Shown here piece after piece: positions 21,131 through 29,817 of a DNA stretch of 64,000 nt (position 1 is its first letter; every line of letters begins with the position of its first letter). The position numbers and the translations under genes are program-made. The stretch lies in NCBI GenBank assembly GCA_026004015.1, contig BPIH01000004.1, positions 58,704 through 122,703 of the forward strand, in the 5' to 3' direction. The DNA is from Chloroflexota bacterium. Its GTDB lineage: Bacteria > Chloroflexota > Limnocylindria > Limnocylindrales > CSP1-4. The notes under the pieces are model-generated. The model was given only the letters and a program-made list of their open reading frames with translations. It made no database searches and had not been told where the DNA came from.

Positions 21131-22378
21131 CTACCGCCAGGCAAGAAGTGAGCGCTTCTGGGCCGGCCGCTGGGCCGGCTGGCTCGCCGCCGGGGCCGGC
21201 ACACCGCCGACGGCCCGGGCGAGCCGGATGACGTCCTGGGCGACCTGGGTCTCGCGGCTGGCGACGACGAAGGGGACGCCCCGGTTCAAGGCGTAGACGA
21301 CGGTGCGGCCGTCGCTGACGATGGAGTGGTCGATCCGCCGACCGATGGAGTGCTCGACGTCGCTGACCCGGATGCCGAGGGTCGAATCGGCCCGGTTGAG
21401 GACGAGGACGAGCTTCTCGCGCTCGTAGCCGAGCTGCTCGGCGACTTCGAGGAAGAGGCGGATGTTCTTGATGCTCGTGATCTCGAGGGTGAGGACGGCG
21501 AGGATCGCATCGGCCGCGTCGAGAATGGCGAGGGTCGTCTCGCTGAAGGCCGGCGGGCAGTCGACGACGACGAGCTCGTGGCGCGCTCGGAGGGCGTCCA
21601 GGACCCGCCGGACCGCCGTCGCCGTCACGAGCTCGGCCATCTCCGGCGACGGCGGTGCGAGGAGGACCCGCAGGCCCGACGAGTGGCCGACGACGAAGGT
21701 ATCGAGGGATTCGGGCTCGCCACCACCCTCAAGCTCGGGGACGAGATCGGCGATGGACTTGCTCTTCGGGTTGAGGTTGAGGAGGACGGCGACGTCGCCG
21801 AACTGGAAGGCCCCGTCGACGAGGACGGTGTCGCGCTTGAGCTCGGCGGCGGCCGCCACGGCGAGGTTGACGGCGATGGTCGTCCGGCCGACGCCGCCCT
21901 TCGGGCTGAAGACGGCGACGAGCCGGCCCGGCTCCCGACCCGGCGCGGCGCCAGCGGCGGCGACGGTCGGCGGGACGACGGCGATCCGGCTGAGCTTCTC
22001 GCGCTCCCGAGCGTAGACCTGGCGGATCGAGGCCGTCAGCTCGTCGGAGCTGAAGGGCTTGACGAGGAACTCGCGGGCCCCGGCGAGCATCGAGCGCCGG
22101 AGGTAATCGGCCTCGCCCTGGACCGACATCATGACGACGGCGGCCGTCGGAACCCGGGTCGCCAGCTGCTCGGTCGTCGCGATGCCGTCCATGTCCGGCA
22201 TGTTGATGTCCATGAGGACGACGTCGGGCCGGAGCTGCTCGGCGAGCTCGATCGCCTCCCGCCCCGAGGCGGCCGTCCCGACGACGCTGATGTCGCTCTC
22301 GAAGGAGAGGAGCTTCGTCAGGTGGTCGCGGGTCTCGGGGATGTCGTCGACGATGAGGACGCTGATCTGGTCGGCCAT
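21131..22378 (-). CDS. tadZ: TadZ/CpaE: receiver domain fused to ParA-like ATPase
   Basis: 415 residues. Residues 1-120 are a response-regulator receiver with acidic pair D11/D12, phospho-Asp57 in VLMDINMP and Lys107 in LVKPF. From about 150 comes a ParA/MinD-like ATPase with deviant Walker A KGGVGRT (160-166) and VVDCPPAFSETTLAILDAAD. CpaE/TadZ proteins place the pilus machine at a cell pole. Most family receivers are degenerate; this one keeps every phosphorylation residue, so it may be a true phospho-switch. ATG 22378 is chosen because the 36 upstream codons are low-complexity. Confidence 0.92.
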   Translation of the reverse strand: MADQISVLIVDDIPETRDHLTKLLSFESDISVVGTAASGREAIELAEQLRPDVVLMDINMPDMDGIATTEQLATRVPTAAVVMMSVQGEADYLRRSMLAGAREFLVKPFSSDELTASIRQVYAREREKLSRIAVVPPTVAAAGAAPGREPGRLVAVFSPKGGVGRTTIAVNLAVAAAAELKRDTVLVDGAFQFGDVAVLLNLNPKSKSIADLVPELEGGGEPESLDTFVVGHSSGLRVLLAPPSPEMAELVTATAVRRVLDALRARHELVVVDCPPAFSETTLAILDAADAILAVLTLEITSIKNIRLFLEVAEQLGYEREKLVLVLNRADSTLGIRVSDVEHSIGRRIDHSIVSDGRTVVYALNRGVPFVVASRETQVAQDVIRLARAVGGVPAPAASQPAQRPAQKRSLLAWR

Positions 22379-22579
22379 GCTGGCTCGTGTCGCTCCGGGT
22401 TCGTTCGTCGGTCGGTCAGTCGGTCGATGGCGGTGCGGGCGCCCGGCGGGACGGAGGCAGACACTCCCACCGGATCGCGGTCTCACCCGCTCCGAGCAGC
22501 GACGGGCGCGGCCGCCATCGCGCGATCCGCGCCCGTCCCCTGGCTCGCTGCCCGTCTCGGACGGGCGGGCGGGTCATGG

Positions 22580-23473
22580 TCACGGCGACGGCGACGCCGC
22601 CGCCGGCAGGATGGCCTCGATGAGCTGCGGAACGAGAACCCCATACTCATCGACGAGGGTCTTGAGGACGACGCCGGTCGTTGGGTCGGCCGGCGGGGTG
22701 ATCGGCTGGCGGGTGACGGGGTCGACGAAGTCCTTCGGCGAGCGGAGGATGAGGCTGATCGACCCGTCGAGCTGGGCGAACTTGATGACCTCCGCCTGCT
22801 GCGGCGTGACGGCGAGGATGACGATCTCCTGCTGGCCGGTGAGGGTCGTCCCGCCCTGCCCGGGCTGCGGCTGCCCTTCCGTCTGTGGGGCCGGCGGCAG
22901 GAGGGTCCCGACGACCTGCATCCCCTGGAGGAGGAGCTTGACGCTCGTGCTGTTCAGGCCGGCGACCGGCGTGATCGTCCCGTCGTCGGGGTTGATGGTG
23001 ACGACCGGGAAGGTCCCCGACTGGAAGCCGACGAGGAGGTCCACGTAGTCGCCCTTGTTGATGAGGGTCCCGACGCCGGACACCTGGTCGACCTGGACGG
23101 AGATGCAGCGCATCGTCGCCGGGCAGTCGATGGAGGTCAGGCCCTGACCCCGGCCGACGTCGAAGTCGGCGGCAACGAGCTGGGCCCCGGCCACGATGTC
23201 CCGTCGGGCGACCTTGCCGATGACGAGGCTCGTGCTCTGGAAGGCGGTCGGATCGCGCTCGGCGGTCGAGAGGTTCCGCTGCTCGACCATGTCGGCCGTC
23301 ACCTGGACGCCGAGCGGGATGTCGACCTTGGCGAAGACGGTGGGGAGCTCGGTGGGCGACGCCGCCGGTCCTTCTCCCCCCGGCCGCTGGTTGAAGACGA
23401 GAACGATGCCGACGAAGGCGACGATCGCCAGGAAGATCCCGATGAGCAGGATCAGTCGATTCGAGCGCTTCAA
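22580..23473 (-). CDS. cpaB: CpaB/RcpC pilus assembly protein
   Basis: 297 residues: a membrane anchor at about 6-27, then an SAF-type domain (FAKVDIPLGVQVTADMVEQR, about 48-67) and a beta-rich C-terminal region. In diderms it works with the RcpA secretin; no secretin is present in this window, consistent with a single-membrane cell. A 201 bp gap separates it from tadZ, with no gene seen. Its leader contains a palindrome and a candidate -10. Confidence 0.92.
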   Translation of the reverse strand: MKRSNRLILLIGIFLAIVAFVGIVLVFNQRPGGEGPAASPTELPTVFAKVDIPLGVQVTADMVEQRNLSTAERDPTAFQSTSLVIGKVARRDIVAGAQLVAADFDVGRGQGLTSIDCPATMRCISVQVDQVSGVGTLINKGDYVDLLVGFQSGTFPVVTINPDDGTITPVAGLNSTSVKLLLQGMQVVGTLLPPAPQTEGQPQPGQGGTTLTGQQEIVILAVTPQQAEVIKFAQLDGSISLILRSPKDFVDPVTRQPITPPADPTTGVVLKTLVDEYGVLVPQLIEAILPAAASPSP

Positions 23474-23497
23474 GGTGCTTCTCCCCGTACCGTGTGA

Positions 23498-23525
23498 CAG
23501 GTGGCACCACTGTAGCAGCCACCTG
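23498..23525. promoter_or_regulatory. Palindrome in the cpaB leader
   Basis: Eight-base arms CAGGTGGC (23498-23505) and GCCACCTG (23518-23525) around a 12-base spacer. It lies between the candidate -10 and the cpaB start, so it could be a regulator site or an mRNA hairpin controlling the tad genes apart from the pilins. Confidence 0.6.
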
Positions 23526-23535
23526 GGGCGCCGCG

Positions 23536-23541
23536 ACTATA
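23536..23541 (-). promoter_or_regulatory. Candidate -10 for cpaB-tad operon
   Basis: TATAGT on the minus strand about 63 bases before the cpaB ATG and just upstream of the palindrome. The -35 region is not convincing. Confidence 0.45.
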
Positions 23542-23597
23542 CCAAAGGGTCATGGTCGCTAGGAAGAAATGGAGGCTGCCGCTGGAGCCCCAAAGGG

Positions 23598-23628
23598 GGC
23601 GGCCCGCCCCGGCGCGGAACGGGCCGCC
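23598..23628. terminator. Stem-loop after the third Flp pilin gene
   Basis: Nine-bp GC stem (23598-23606 with 23620-23628) and a 13-base loop, 14 bases after the pilin stop on the minus strand. No T-tract follows. It probably limits read-through from pilin to assembly genes or protects the pilin mRNA end. Confidence 0.6.
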
Positions 23629-23641
23629 GATAGATCCGGCA

Positions 23642-23827
23642 CTAGACCGAGTTGCCGATGGTGCTCAGCATCGTGCTGAGGGTCCCACCGATGAAGGCGA
23701 GGCTGAGGATGGCGACGATGGCGATGAGAACGAGGATGAGTCCGTATTCGACCAGGCCCTGGCCCGCTTCGCCGTCCGGTGGGCCGGACGGGTTCGGGGC
23801 CGCGGCTCGGATCGGTGCTGCGGTCAC
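23642..23827 (-). CDS. Flp-family pilin (third copy)
   Basis: 61 residues with the Flp signature GQGLVEYGLIL followed by a hydrophobic helix IVAILSLAFIGG. Cleavage by a prepilin peptidase is expected after the Gly in GEAG, putting Glu at +5. The pre-sequence is longer and richer in Ala/Pro than in the two upstream copies and the helix differs (SLAF, STMLSTIGNSV), so it is a distinct subunit, perhaps a minor pilin. A GGAGGT ribosome site precedes the start. Confidence 0.85.
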   Translation of the reverse strand: MTAAPIRAAAPNPSGPPDGEAGQGLVEYGLILVLIAIVAILSLAFIGGTLSTMLSTIGNSV

Positions 23828-23882
23828 CGTAGAGGCACCTCCTTTCCGGGAGTCCGGGTGAGTCGGCTCGGTCCGGGAACGA

Positions 23883-23915
23883 AACGCGGCCGCCAGCGCC
23901 GCCGGCGGCCGCGTT
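23883..23915. terminator. Stem-loop between second and third pilin genes
   Basis: A perfect 12 bp GC-rich stem (23883-23894 with 23904-23915) and nine-base loop lies 16 bases after the second pilin stop. No U-run follows on the minus strand (TCGTTCC), so it may be an attenuator or RNA-stabilising end rather than a full terminator. Confidence 0.6.
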
Positions 23916-23930
23916 CGGGTTTCGCGTCTC

Positions 23931-24101
23931 CTAGATCGAGGAGCCGACGGTGCTCAGGATGTTGCTGATCTGAGTACCGAGGAAGATGAGGGCGAGGATC
24001 GCCACGATGGCGATGAGAGCGAGGATGAGGGCGTACTCGGCGAGGCCCTGGCCCTCCTCGTCGGATCGGAAGAGCGAAATGAGAGCGGACAGGAATGCCA
24101 T
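23931..24101 (-). CDS. flp: Flp pilin (second copy)
   Basis: 56 residues. Short basic/polar leader, predicted cleavage in EEG/QGLAEY, then one hydrophobic helix AEYALILALIAIVAILALIF and the end STVGSSI. AAGGAGG lies 12 bases before the ATG. Nearly identical to the first copy: the shared 118 bp segment differs at one base, giving Asn in place of Ser in the ISxIL turn. A duplicated major pilin subunit. Confidence 0.9.
   Translation of the reverse strand: MAFLSALISLFRSDEEGQGLAEYALILALIAIVAILALIFLGTQISNILSTVGSSI
23943..24060. repeat. Pilin direct repeat, copy A
   Basis: 118 bp matching 24307-24424 at all but one position, offset 364 bp; covers the helix-coding part of the pilin genes. Confidence 0.92.
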
Positions 24102-24158
24102 TTCGGGAAATCACCTCCTTCCCGGCGCGTAGTCCCCCTGAGTCCGGGAGCCGCCCGG

Positions 24159-24187
24159 AGTGTGGACCCGAGCGGCTCCGATGTCAA
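24159..24187 (-). promoter_or_regulatory. Candidate promoter for second Flp pilin
   Basis: A perfect TTGACA on the minus strand (24182-24187) with a 17-base spacer to CACACT (24159-24164), which keeps only three of six -10 positions. It lies 58 bases before the pilin ATG, in the gap between the two duplicate pilin genes. Confidence 0.5.
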
Positions 24188-24275
24188 GACGGGAGCTCGA
24201 AATGTGGTGCGGCGGGGAACCCGGGGCCGTTCCGCCGGCGGGATCCTGCCGCGCTTCCCAGTGCGGGTCCGGAGT

Positions 24276-24287
24276 GGTCCGCGGACC
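24276..24287. repeat. 12 bp perfect palindrome after first pilin
   Basis: GGTCCGCGGACC lies seven bases past the first pilin stop on the minus strand. It could form a small hairpin or a protein site; no further support. Confidence 0.4.
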
Positions 24288-24294
24288 GCTAGAC

Positions 24295-24465
24295 CTAGAC
24301 GGACTCGCCGACGGTGCTCAGGATGCTGCTGATCTGAGTACCGAGGAAGATGAGGGCGAGGATCGCCACGATGGCGATGAGAGCGAGGATGAGGGCGTAC
24401 TCGGCGAGGCCCTGGCCCTCCTCGGAGCCGAAGAGCCGCGCCAGGAAAGACGATACGAGTGCCAT
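24295..24465 (-). CDS. flp: Flp pilin (first copy)
   Basis: 56 residues starting MALVSSFLARLFGSEEG, cleaved as EEG/QGLAEY, followed by the same hydrophobic helix as the second copy and ending STVGESV. ATG 24465 is chosen because AGGAGG lies eight bases upstream; an in-frame start at 24543 would add an implausible 26 residues. Probably the main Flp fibre subunit. Confidence 0.9.
   Translation of the reverse strand: MALVSSFLARLFGSEEGQGLAEYALILALIAIVAILALIFLGTQISSILSTVGESV
24307..24424. repeat. Pilin direct repeat, copy B
   Basis: Partner of the repeat at 23943-24060, 117 of 118 bases identical; suggests recent duplication or gene conversion. Confidence 0.92.
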
Positions 24466-24542
24466 GCGGCAGACCTCCTGTGGATGAGACCGCCGGATAC
24501 CCGGCTCGGCTCGACGATAGCCGCCGGCCTCAGGGTCCGCCA

Positions 24543-24722
24543 CTAGCCCGTTGGTACCGGCCCGGTGGCCTGAGTGGCGGCATCGACGAGGTCGGCGATG
24601 AAGCGAAGGACGTCCCGGACGGCGTCGCCGAAGAAGAGGAGGACGATGACGGCGACGAGGGCACCGAGCCCGAGGATGACCCCGTACTCGACGAGGCCCT
24701 GGCCCGACCGGGTCCCCCTCAC
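24543..24722 (-). CDS. Flp-like small pilin protein
   Basis: 59 residues from GTG 24722, overlapping the stop of the preceding kinase-like gene by four bases (GTGA). Pattern SGQGLVEYGVIL then a hydrophobic helix (ALVAVIVLLFFG), then a short amphipathic tail with DVLRFIADLVDAA, matching Flp pilins in the Glu+5/Tyr+6 site. The leader is only about eight residues and the tail is longer than in the other three copies, so it may be a minor or pseudo-pilin. Confidence 0.7.
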   Translation of the reverse strand: MRGTRSGQGLVEYGVILGLGALVAVIVLLFFGDAVRDVLRFIADLVDAATQATGPVPTG

Positions 24723-26051
24723 GCCGACGCAGCCGAGAGGGTCGCCCCGAACCGGAGTCCCCGGCCGGCGTCGATGAGCTCGATCTCGACGCCGATGGGC
24801 GTTGCCCGGCTCCGGAGCTCCCGGAGGACGCCCTCGGGGAGCCGGTAGCGGGCGCTCGCCTCTTCGGCCAGGGCCGCCTCGCGGCTCCGCCGTTCCTCGA
24901 TGAGGGCGGCCAGCGCCGGCGGCAACTCGGCCGGCTCCGCTCCGCGGCGGCCTCGACGGCGCTCCTCCTTCGGCTCGGACCGCTCGGTCGGGACCTCGGG
25001 TGCGGCGGGCGGCGGGACGATGGCCTCGACGACGGCCTCGAATCGATCCGACCAGTCGAGGCGGAGGGACACGCGTTCGGGTCGGGCGGCCAGGTATGCG
25101 GCCAGGGCCTGGTCGATCATCCGGAAGAGACCGCTCTCGACGTCGATGGGGAGCCGTCGGTCGGGGCCGACCGAATCGAACTCGACGGGAATCTGGGCTC
25201 GGCGGCTCCGCTCGCGGGCTGCCCGACGAAGGGTCGGCAGGAGGCCGAGGTCGTCGAGGACCATCGGCCGGACGTCGAAGATGAACGACTTCGTCGCCTC
25301 GAGGGTCTGCTGGACCATGCCGACGAGGAGGGAGGCCTCTCGGCGGGCCGCCGCCGGGTCGCGCTCCATGAGTCGCTCGACGATCTGGGCCTGGAGGACG
25401 ATGTTCGTCAGGCTCTGGGCCGGGCCCGTCGTGCATCGCCCGGGCGATCTCCCGACGGAGGTCCTCCTGGGCCGCCAGCACCATCCGCGACGTCGCCGGC
25501 GGAAGGACCTCGAGGTCGACGGGCTCGGGCTCCCCGCCGGTCTGCTTCCCGGGCGTCGGCGACGGAGCCGGTCCTCCGAGATCGGTCTCGGCCCGACCGC
25601 CTCCACCCTCGAGCGCCGCCAGCTCCGCCGAGAGGGCATCGACGTGCCGGGCGAGGGTCTCCCGGAACCGCCGCAGGGCCTTCTGCTTCCCTTCCAGGAC
25701 GTCGATCTGGGATTCCATGATCGCCGCCCGGCGGGTGAGGGTGACGAGCTGCTCGAAGGCGGCCGTCGTGTCCTCGCCGGCGGCCCGGAGGGACCGGAGC
25801 CGCTCCTCGGCCTGGGCGCGTCGGGCCTCGTGGCGGGCGGCTTCGGTGCGGGCCTGGTTGATGAGGAGCTCGATCTCGGCGAGCTCGCGGTCGAGGGTCG
25901 CCAGCTCGTCCCGGGCGGCCGCCACGGCTGCGGCGGGACCGCCGTCGGCGGGCTCGACTCGACCCGGCGCGGGCTGCTCGCCGGTCCCGGTCGCCTCACC
26001 GGTTCGCGTCGCCTCACCGGTCCGCCTGACCTCGAAGGCCTCCTCGGTCAC
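24719..26051 (-). CDS. HisKA_3-type kinase-like protein with degenerate ATP domain (one frameshift)
   Basis: About 443 residues once a one-base insertion in a C-run near 25422 is allowed for. Residues 40-145 are a long coiled coil. A dimerisation/phosphoacceptor helix REIARAMHDGPAQSLTNIVL with His207 follows, as in DegS/NarX kinases. The ATPase part lacks the usual signatures: the N-box reads RMIDQALAAYLAA without the Asn, and no DxGxG box is seen. It probably does not bind ATP normally and may be a phosphotransfer partner or antagonist of the intact kinase at 26844-28097. It starts 49 bp after the response regulator. Confidence 0.75.
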
Positions 26052-26100
26052 CGTCGTCTCCTCGTGGTGCGTCGGCTCCAGCCGCAGCGCAGAGCGTCAC

Positions 26101-26847
26101 TCAATCCTCGGGCATCCGGATCCAGCCCTGCCGCATCGCGTAGACGACGGCCTGGGTCCGGTCGTTGACCGAGAGCTTCCGGAGGATCGAGCTCATGTGG
26201 TTCTTCACCGTCTGCTCGCTGATCGAGAGGGCGTAGGCGACCTGCTTGTTCGTCATCCCCTGGGCGATGTTGTCGAGGATCTCGACCTCCCGCGGCGAGA
26301 GGGGCGCGAAGATCGGCTGCGCCTCCTGGCCGTAGACGGCGAGCTCCCGGAACTCCTTGAGGACCCGCGAGGCGACGGACGGCTTGGCGAAGACCTTGTC
26401 GTTGATGAGGTACTCGCCCTGGGAGACCCGGCGGATGATGGTGACGAGGTCGTCGGGGCCGACGTCCTTGAGGATGAAGGCGGCCGCCCCGGCCTTGATG
26501 GCATCGAAGAGGGCGTCTTCGTCCTCCTCCATGGCGAGGACGATGATCCCGGTCGCCGGCAGCTCCCGCTTGATCCGCTGGGTCGTCTCGATGCCGCCCG
26601 GGGCCGGCAGCGAGAGATCCATGAGGATGATGTCCGGGCTCAGCTCGAGGGCCGCATCGAGGGCGCTCCGGCTGTTGTCGGCTTCGCCGACGACGAGGAA
26701 GTCCGGCTCCTGCTCGAGGATGTTCCGCATCCCGACCCGAAAGAGGGCGTGGTCGTCGACGAGGAGGATCTTCGTCTTCTCGCCGCTGCTCCGGCGGTCG
26801 GGGCCGCCGCGTCGCCGCTCGGGTCCGGTGTATTCGCTGCTGCTCAT
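26101..26847 (-). CDS. NarL/LuxR-type response regulator
   Basis: 248 residues. A 24-residue charged leader precedes a receiver domain with D31/D32, phospho-Asp77 in IILMDLSLP and Lys127; the switch Thr/Ser position after strand 4 is Ala105 (VLAMEED). A GerE-type HTH occupies about 183-240 (LSPREVEILDNIAQGMTNKQ). Start overlaps the kinase stop as ATGA, so the pair is translationally coupled. By position it most likely controls the downstream pilin genes. Confidence 0.93.
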   Translation of the reverse strand: MSSSEYTGPERRRGGPDRRSSGEKTKILLVDDHALFRVGMRNILEQEPDFLVVGEADNSRSALDAALELSPDIILMDLSLPAPGGIETTQRIKRELPATGIIVLAMEEDEDALFDAIKAGAAAFILKDVGPDDLVTIIRRVSQGEYLINDKVFAKPSVASRVLKEFRELAVYGQEAQPIFAPLSPREVEILDNIAQGMTNKQVAYALSISEQTVKNHMSSILRKLSVNDRTQAVVYAMRQGWIRMPED

Positions 26848-28097
26848 GGGTCCTGTCCACCTCCCATCGGTATGGCGAGACTGATGATCGTGCCCGTCCC
26901 GGGGCGCGATCGGATCTCCAACTGGGCGCCGATGAGCTCGGCGCGCTCGCGCATGAACTGAAGGCCGAAGTTCCGGCGGCCGCGGGCGGCGACGGCCTCG
27001 ACGTCGAAGCCCCGGCCGTCGTCGCGGACCTCGACGGTCCAGGTCGCGTCGGCGACCCTCGTCAGGATCGTCACCCGCGTCGCCGCGGCGTGCTTGCGGA
27101 CGTTCTGGAGGGCCTCCTGGACGACCCGCAGGACGACCGTCTGCTGCGCCTCCGTCAGCCCCTCGGCAGGTGCCTCGAGGCGCCGCTCGACCGGGACCCC
27201 GGCCAGGGCCGAGAACTGATCCGCCGCTTCCTCGATGGCCGCGTCGAGACCCCGGGCCTCGAGGAGGGGCGGCCGGAGCTGGCTGATGAAGCTCCGAACG
27301 TCGCTCAGCTCGCGCCGGAGGAGCTCCCGGAGGAAGTGGAGCTCGGTCCGGGCGAGCCGCTCGTCGGTGCCGAGGACCCGGTCGATGTACTCGACCTGGA
27401 AGATGGCGTTGGCGAGGGCCTGGGCCGGCCCGTCGTGGATCTCCTGGGCGAGGCGCGACCGCTCGGCCTCCTGGGCTTCGACGATCTGCATCCGGACGTC
27501 CTCGGGCGTCACGCTCCCTTCGGGACTGCCGACGAGGCTGGCGTCGCCGCGCTCGAGGAAGACCCAGGTCCGCTCGAGGGCCTGCTGGGCGAGCTCGAGC
27601 TTCGTCAGTTCCTGCTGGTGGATGCCGAGGGACGAGGTGAGGAGGGCGACCTCCCGGCGGAGCTCCCGGAGCCGAGCGTCGTCGGCGCCGGCCTCGGCGG
27701 CGCTGGCGGGATCGACGGTGCCGACCGAGGGCCTCGGGCGAGCCGCGCGCTCGAGGTACTCGAGCTCGTCGCGGAGCGTCTGCCAGCGAGCGAGTTCCTC
27801 GAGATACGCCTCCCGGTAGCGCTCCCGGATGGCGCGAACGCTGTTCGCGCTGTAGCCGATGGCGGCTTTCGCCTCGGCATGGAGGCCGTCGAAGCGGCTG
27901 TCCCGCTCGGGTAGTTCGCCGTTCGCCAGCTCCGGCGTCCGTTCCCGGGCTCCCTTGGGCGGCAGCGTCCCACCGGGGAGGTCGGATCGGGCATCCGGAG
28001 CGCGGGAGGCGTCCATCTCCGGGGCAGTATACGAGCGGGCGGCAGCCGAACCCCCGACGACGTCCGGCGCCTTCCGTCGAACTCGTGCTCGGCTCAT
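26844..28097 (-). CDS. Sensor histidine kinase, HisKA_3 (DegS/NarX-like)
   Basis: 417 residues, cytoplasmic: no membrane segment is seen. A coiled-coil sensor region (about 90-180) precedes the phosphoacceptor helix LAQEIHDGPAQALANAIFQV (His221). The HATPase domain is complete, with N-box VVQEALQNVRKHA (Asn332), DDGRGF (359-364) and NFGLQFMRERAELIG. ATG 28097 overlaps the stop of the upstream glycosyltransferase (ATGA); an internal ATG at 28016 is possible. Cognate regulator is the next gene. Confidence 0.92.
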   Translation of the reverse strand: MSRARVRRKAPDVVGGSAAARSYTAPEMDASRAPDARSDLPGGTLPPKGARERTPELANGELPERDSRFDGLHAEAKAAIGYSANSVRAIRERYREAYLEELARWQTLRDELEYLERAARPRPSVGTVDPASAAEAGADDARLRELRREVALLTSSLGIHQQELTKLELAQQALERTWVFLERGDASLVGSPEGSVTPEDVRMQIVEAQEAERSRLAQEIHDGPAQALANAIFQVEYIDRVLGTDERLARTELHFLRELLRRELSDVRSFISQLRPPLLEARGLDAAIEEAADQFSALAGVPVERRLEAPAEGLTEAQQTVVLRVVQEALQNVRKHAAATRVTILTRVADATWTVEVRDDGRGFDVEAVAARGRRNFGLQFMRERAELIGAQLEIRSRPGTGTIISLAIPMGGGQDP

Positions 28098-29817
28098 CGG
28101 TCGGCGCTTTCCACGCACGCCATCTCCCAGGCCCGGACCTCGGCGAGGGCGTCGGCCTCCGCCGGCAGGGCGGCGGCCAGATCGAGTCGTCGGAAGCAGG
28201 CGACCGCCGGGTCGGATGCACCGCCCCCGCCCTCGAGGACCCCCGGCCAGCGACCGTGCTCGTCGCCGACGACGACGAGGTAGCGCGTCCCCGGGAAGGC
28301 CGCCGCGAGGTCGAGGACCGCCGCCGGGGGCTCGTCGGGGAGGGCGAGGGCCGGGGCGTCGGTGGCGTAGGCGAGCCAGATCGGGAAGTTCGTGATGACC
28401 GGGCCGCTCTCGCCGGGCCCTGCCCGAGGGGCGTCCCGCGCGCGCGCGAAGGCCGCCTCGATGGCCCGAACTGCCGCTCCCGGCTCGCCGCCTGGGCACC
28501 GAAGCCCGGCAGGAAGACGCGGCTGAAGAGGAGCGAGCGCGCTGACGTCGAGCGTCGGCCCGAGCCAGGCGACCGGTCTCGTCCAGCCCCGTCGCCGCCC
28601 GACGGCGGCGAGGAGCCGATCGAGGCCGAGGAGGGCGGCCACGACGAGGAGGACGTGGACCGGGCCGGCGGCGTGGAGGAAGGTCCCCCAGGTCGTCGCC
28701 ACCGGGAAGAGGAGGCTCGTCGCGGCGAAGGTGATGGCCCGATAGAGAAGGAGCGGGCGAAGGGCCGGACGGCGGGCCGCCGCGGCAGGGCGAGCCAGAC
28801 CGATCGACGGCCGACGGGCACGCCGAGGAGGACGAGGACGTTGACGAGGTTGTGGCCGAGCCCGACGAGGCGGAGCTCGAGCGAGTCGAGCCGGCCCGAG
28901 GGCGAGGTACCGCTCGAGGGTCGGCTGATCCTGCCAGGCGAAGATGTCGAAGCCCGTCACCGAGAGGGCGTTCGCCAGGGCCTGGCCGGGAAGCGGCGTC
29001 CCGAAGACGAGCCAGTTCCGGACCGCCCACGGCGCGAAGACGGCGAGGGAGACGGCGGCGACGACGCCGATCGCCGCGGAGGCGCTCGCTCGCGGGAGGC
29101 CGGCCGGGTCCCGACGAGCGGAGCCAGGCGAGGGCGAGCCAGACCGCCTCGTTCCGGGTGAGGGCCGCCAGGCCGAGGAGGGCCCCGAGGCCGAGGAGGC
29201 GCCGGTCGCGAGCGCGAAGCCGCTCGGGCGGGCGAGGAGGCGGGCCATGAGGACGGCGGCCCCGAGGGCGAGGCGGCGAAGAGCATCGTCGAGTCCGGGA
29301 GGGTCGAGTGGAGGACGAGGGGCAGGTAGACGGCAGCCGTCAGACCCGTCCCGGCGGCAAGGACTCCGGCTCGCGCCCGGCGGGGAGGCCGAGCTCGGCG
29401 GCGACGTCGGCGCCGAGGCGCCAGGCGAGGAGGGCGACGACGACCCCGGCGGCGACGGGCACGAGCTGGGCGGCGGCGTAGGTCCCGCCGGCGAGGGCCA
29501 TCGGGACCGCGGCGAGGAGCGAGGGGAGCGGGAGCCAGACCTCGAAGGCGGGTCGCGGGAAGACGAGGGGCGGGGTCTGGTAGCTCCAGAGAGCGTCGGC
29601 GACGAGGCCCGCGGCCGGCGAGGAGGTTCCGGGCGACGTCGACGTAGTAGGCCGTGTCCTCGGGGATCGGGAAGGGGATCTGGCCGGCGGCGACGAGGCG
29701 GACGACGGCGGCGACGCGGCGACGGCCCCGGCGACGAGCAGGTCCGTCCGATCGAGGGGGCGGGCGAGGCTCGCCGGGCCGGCCGTCGCTGGGCGACCGT
29801 CGTGCGGACGGGGTCAC
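28094..29817 (-). pseudogene. GT-C membrane glycosyltransferase, many frameshifts
   Basis: Readable pieces in alternating frames: VAAGQIPFPIPEDTAYYVDV near the start (a GT39-like acidic loop), VYLPLVLHSTLPDSTMLF, FGTPLPGQALANALSVTGFD, LLYRAITFAATSLLFPVATT, and a long intact C-terminal stretch with ITNFPIWLAYATDAPALALP. The order fits one polytopic transferase of about 570 residues. GTG 29817 overlaps the upstream stop (GTGA), and the stop overlaps the kinase start. At least six breaks are needed, so as assembled it is not translatable; assembly error is possible. Confidence 0.65.

Noticed and set aside
23474..23641. Small ORFs in the cpaB leader
   Set aside because: The region is explained by a hairpin, a -10 element and a palindrome; no ORF has a ribosome site.
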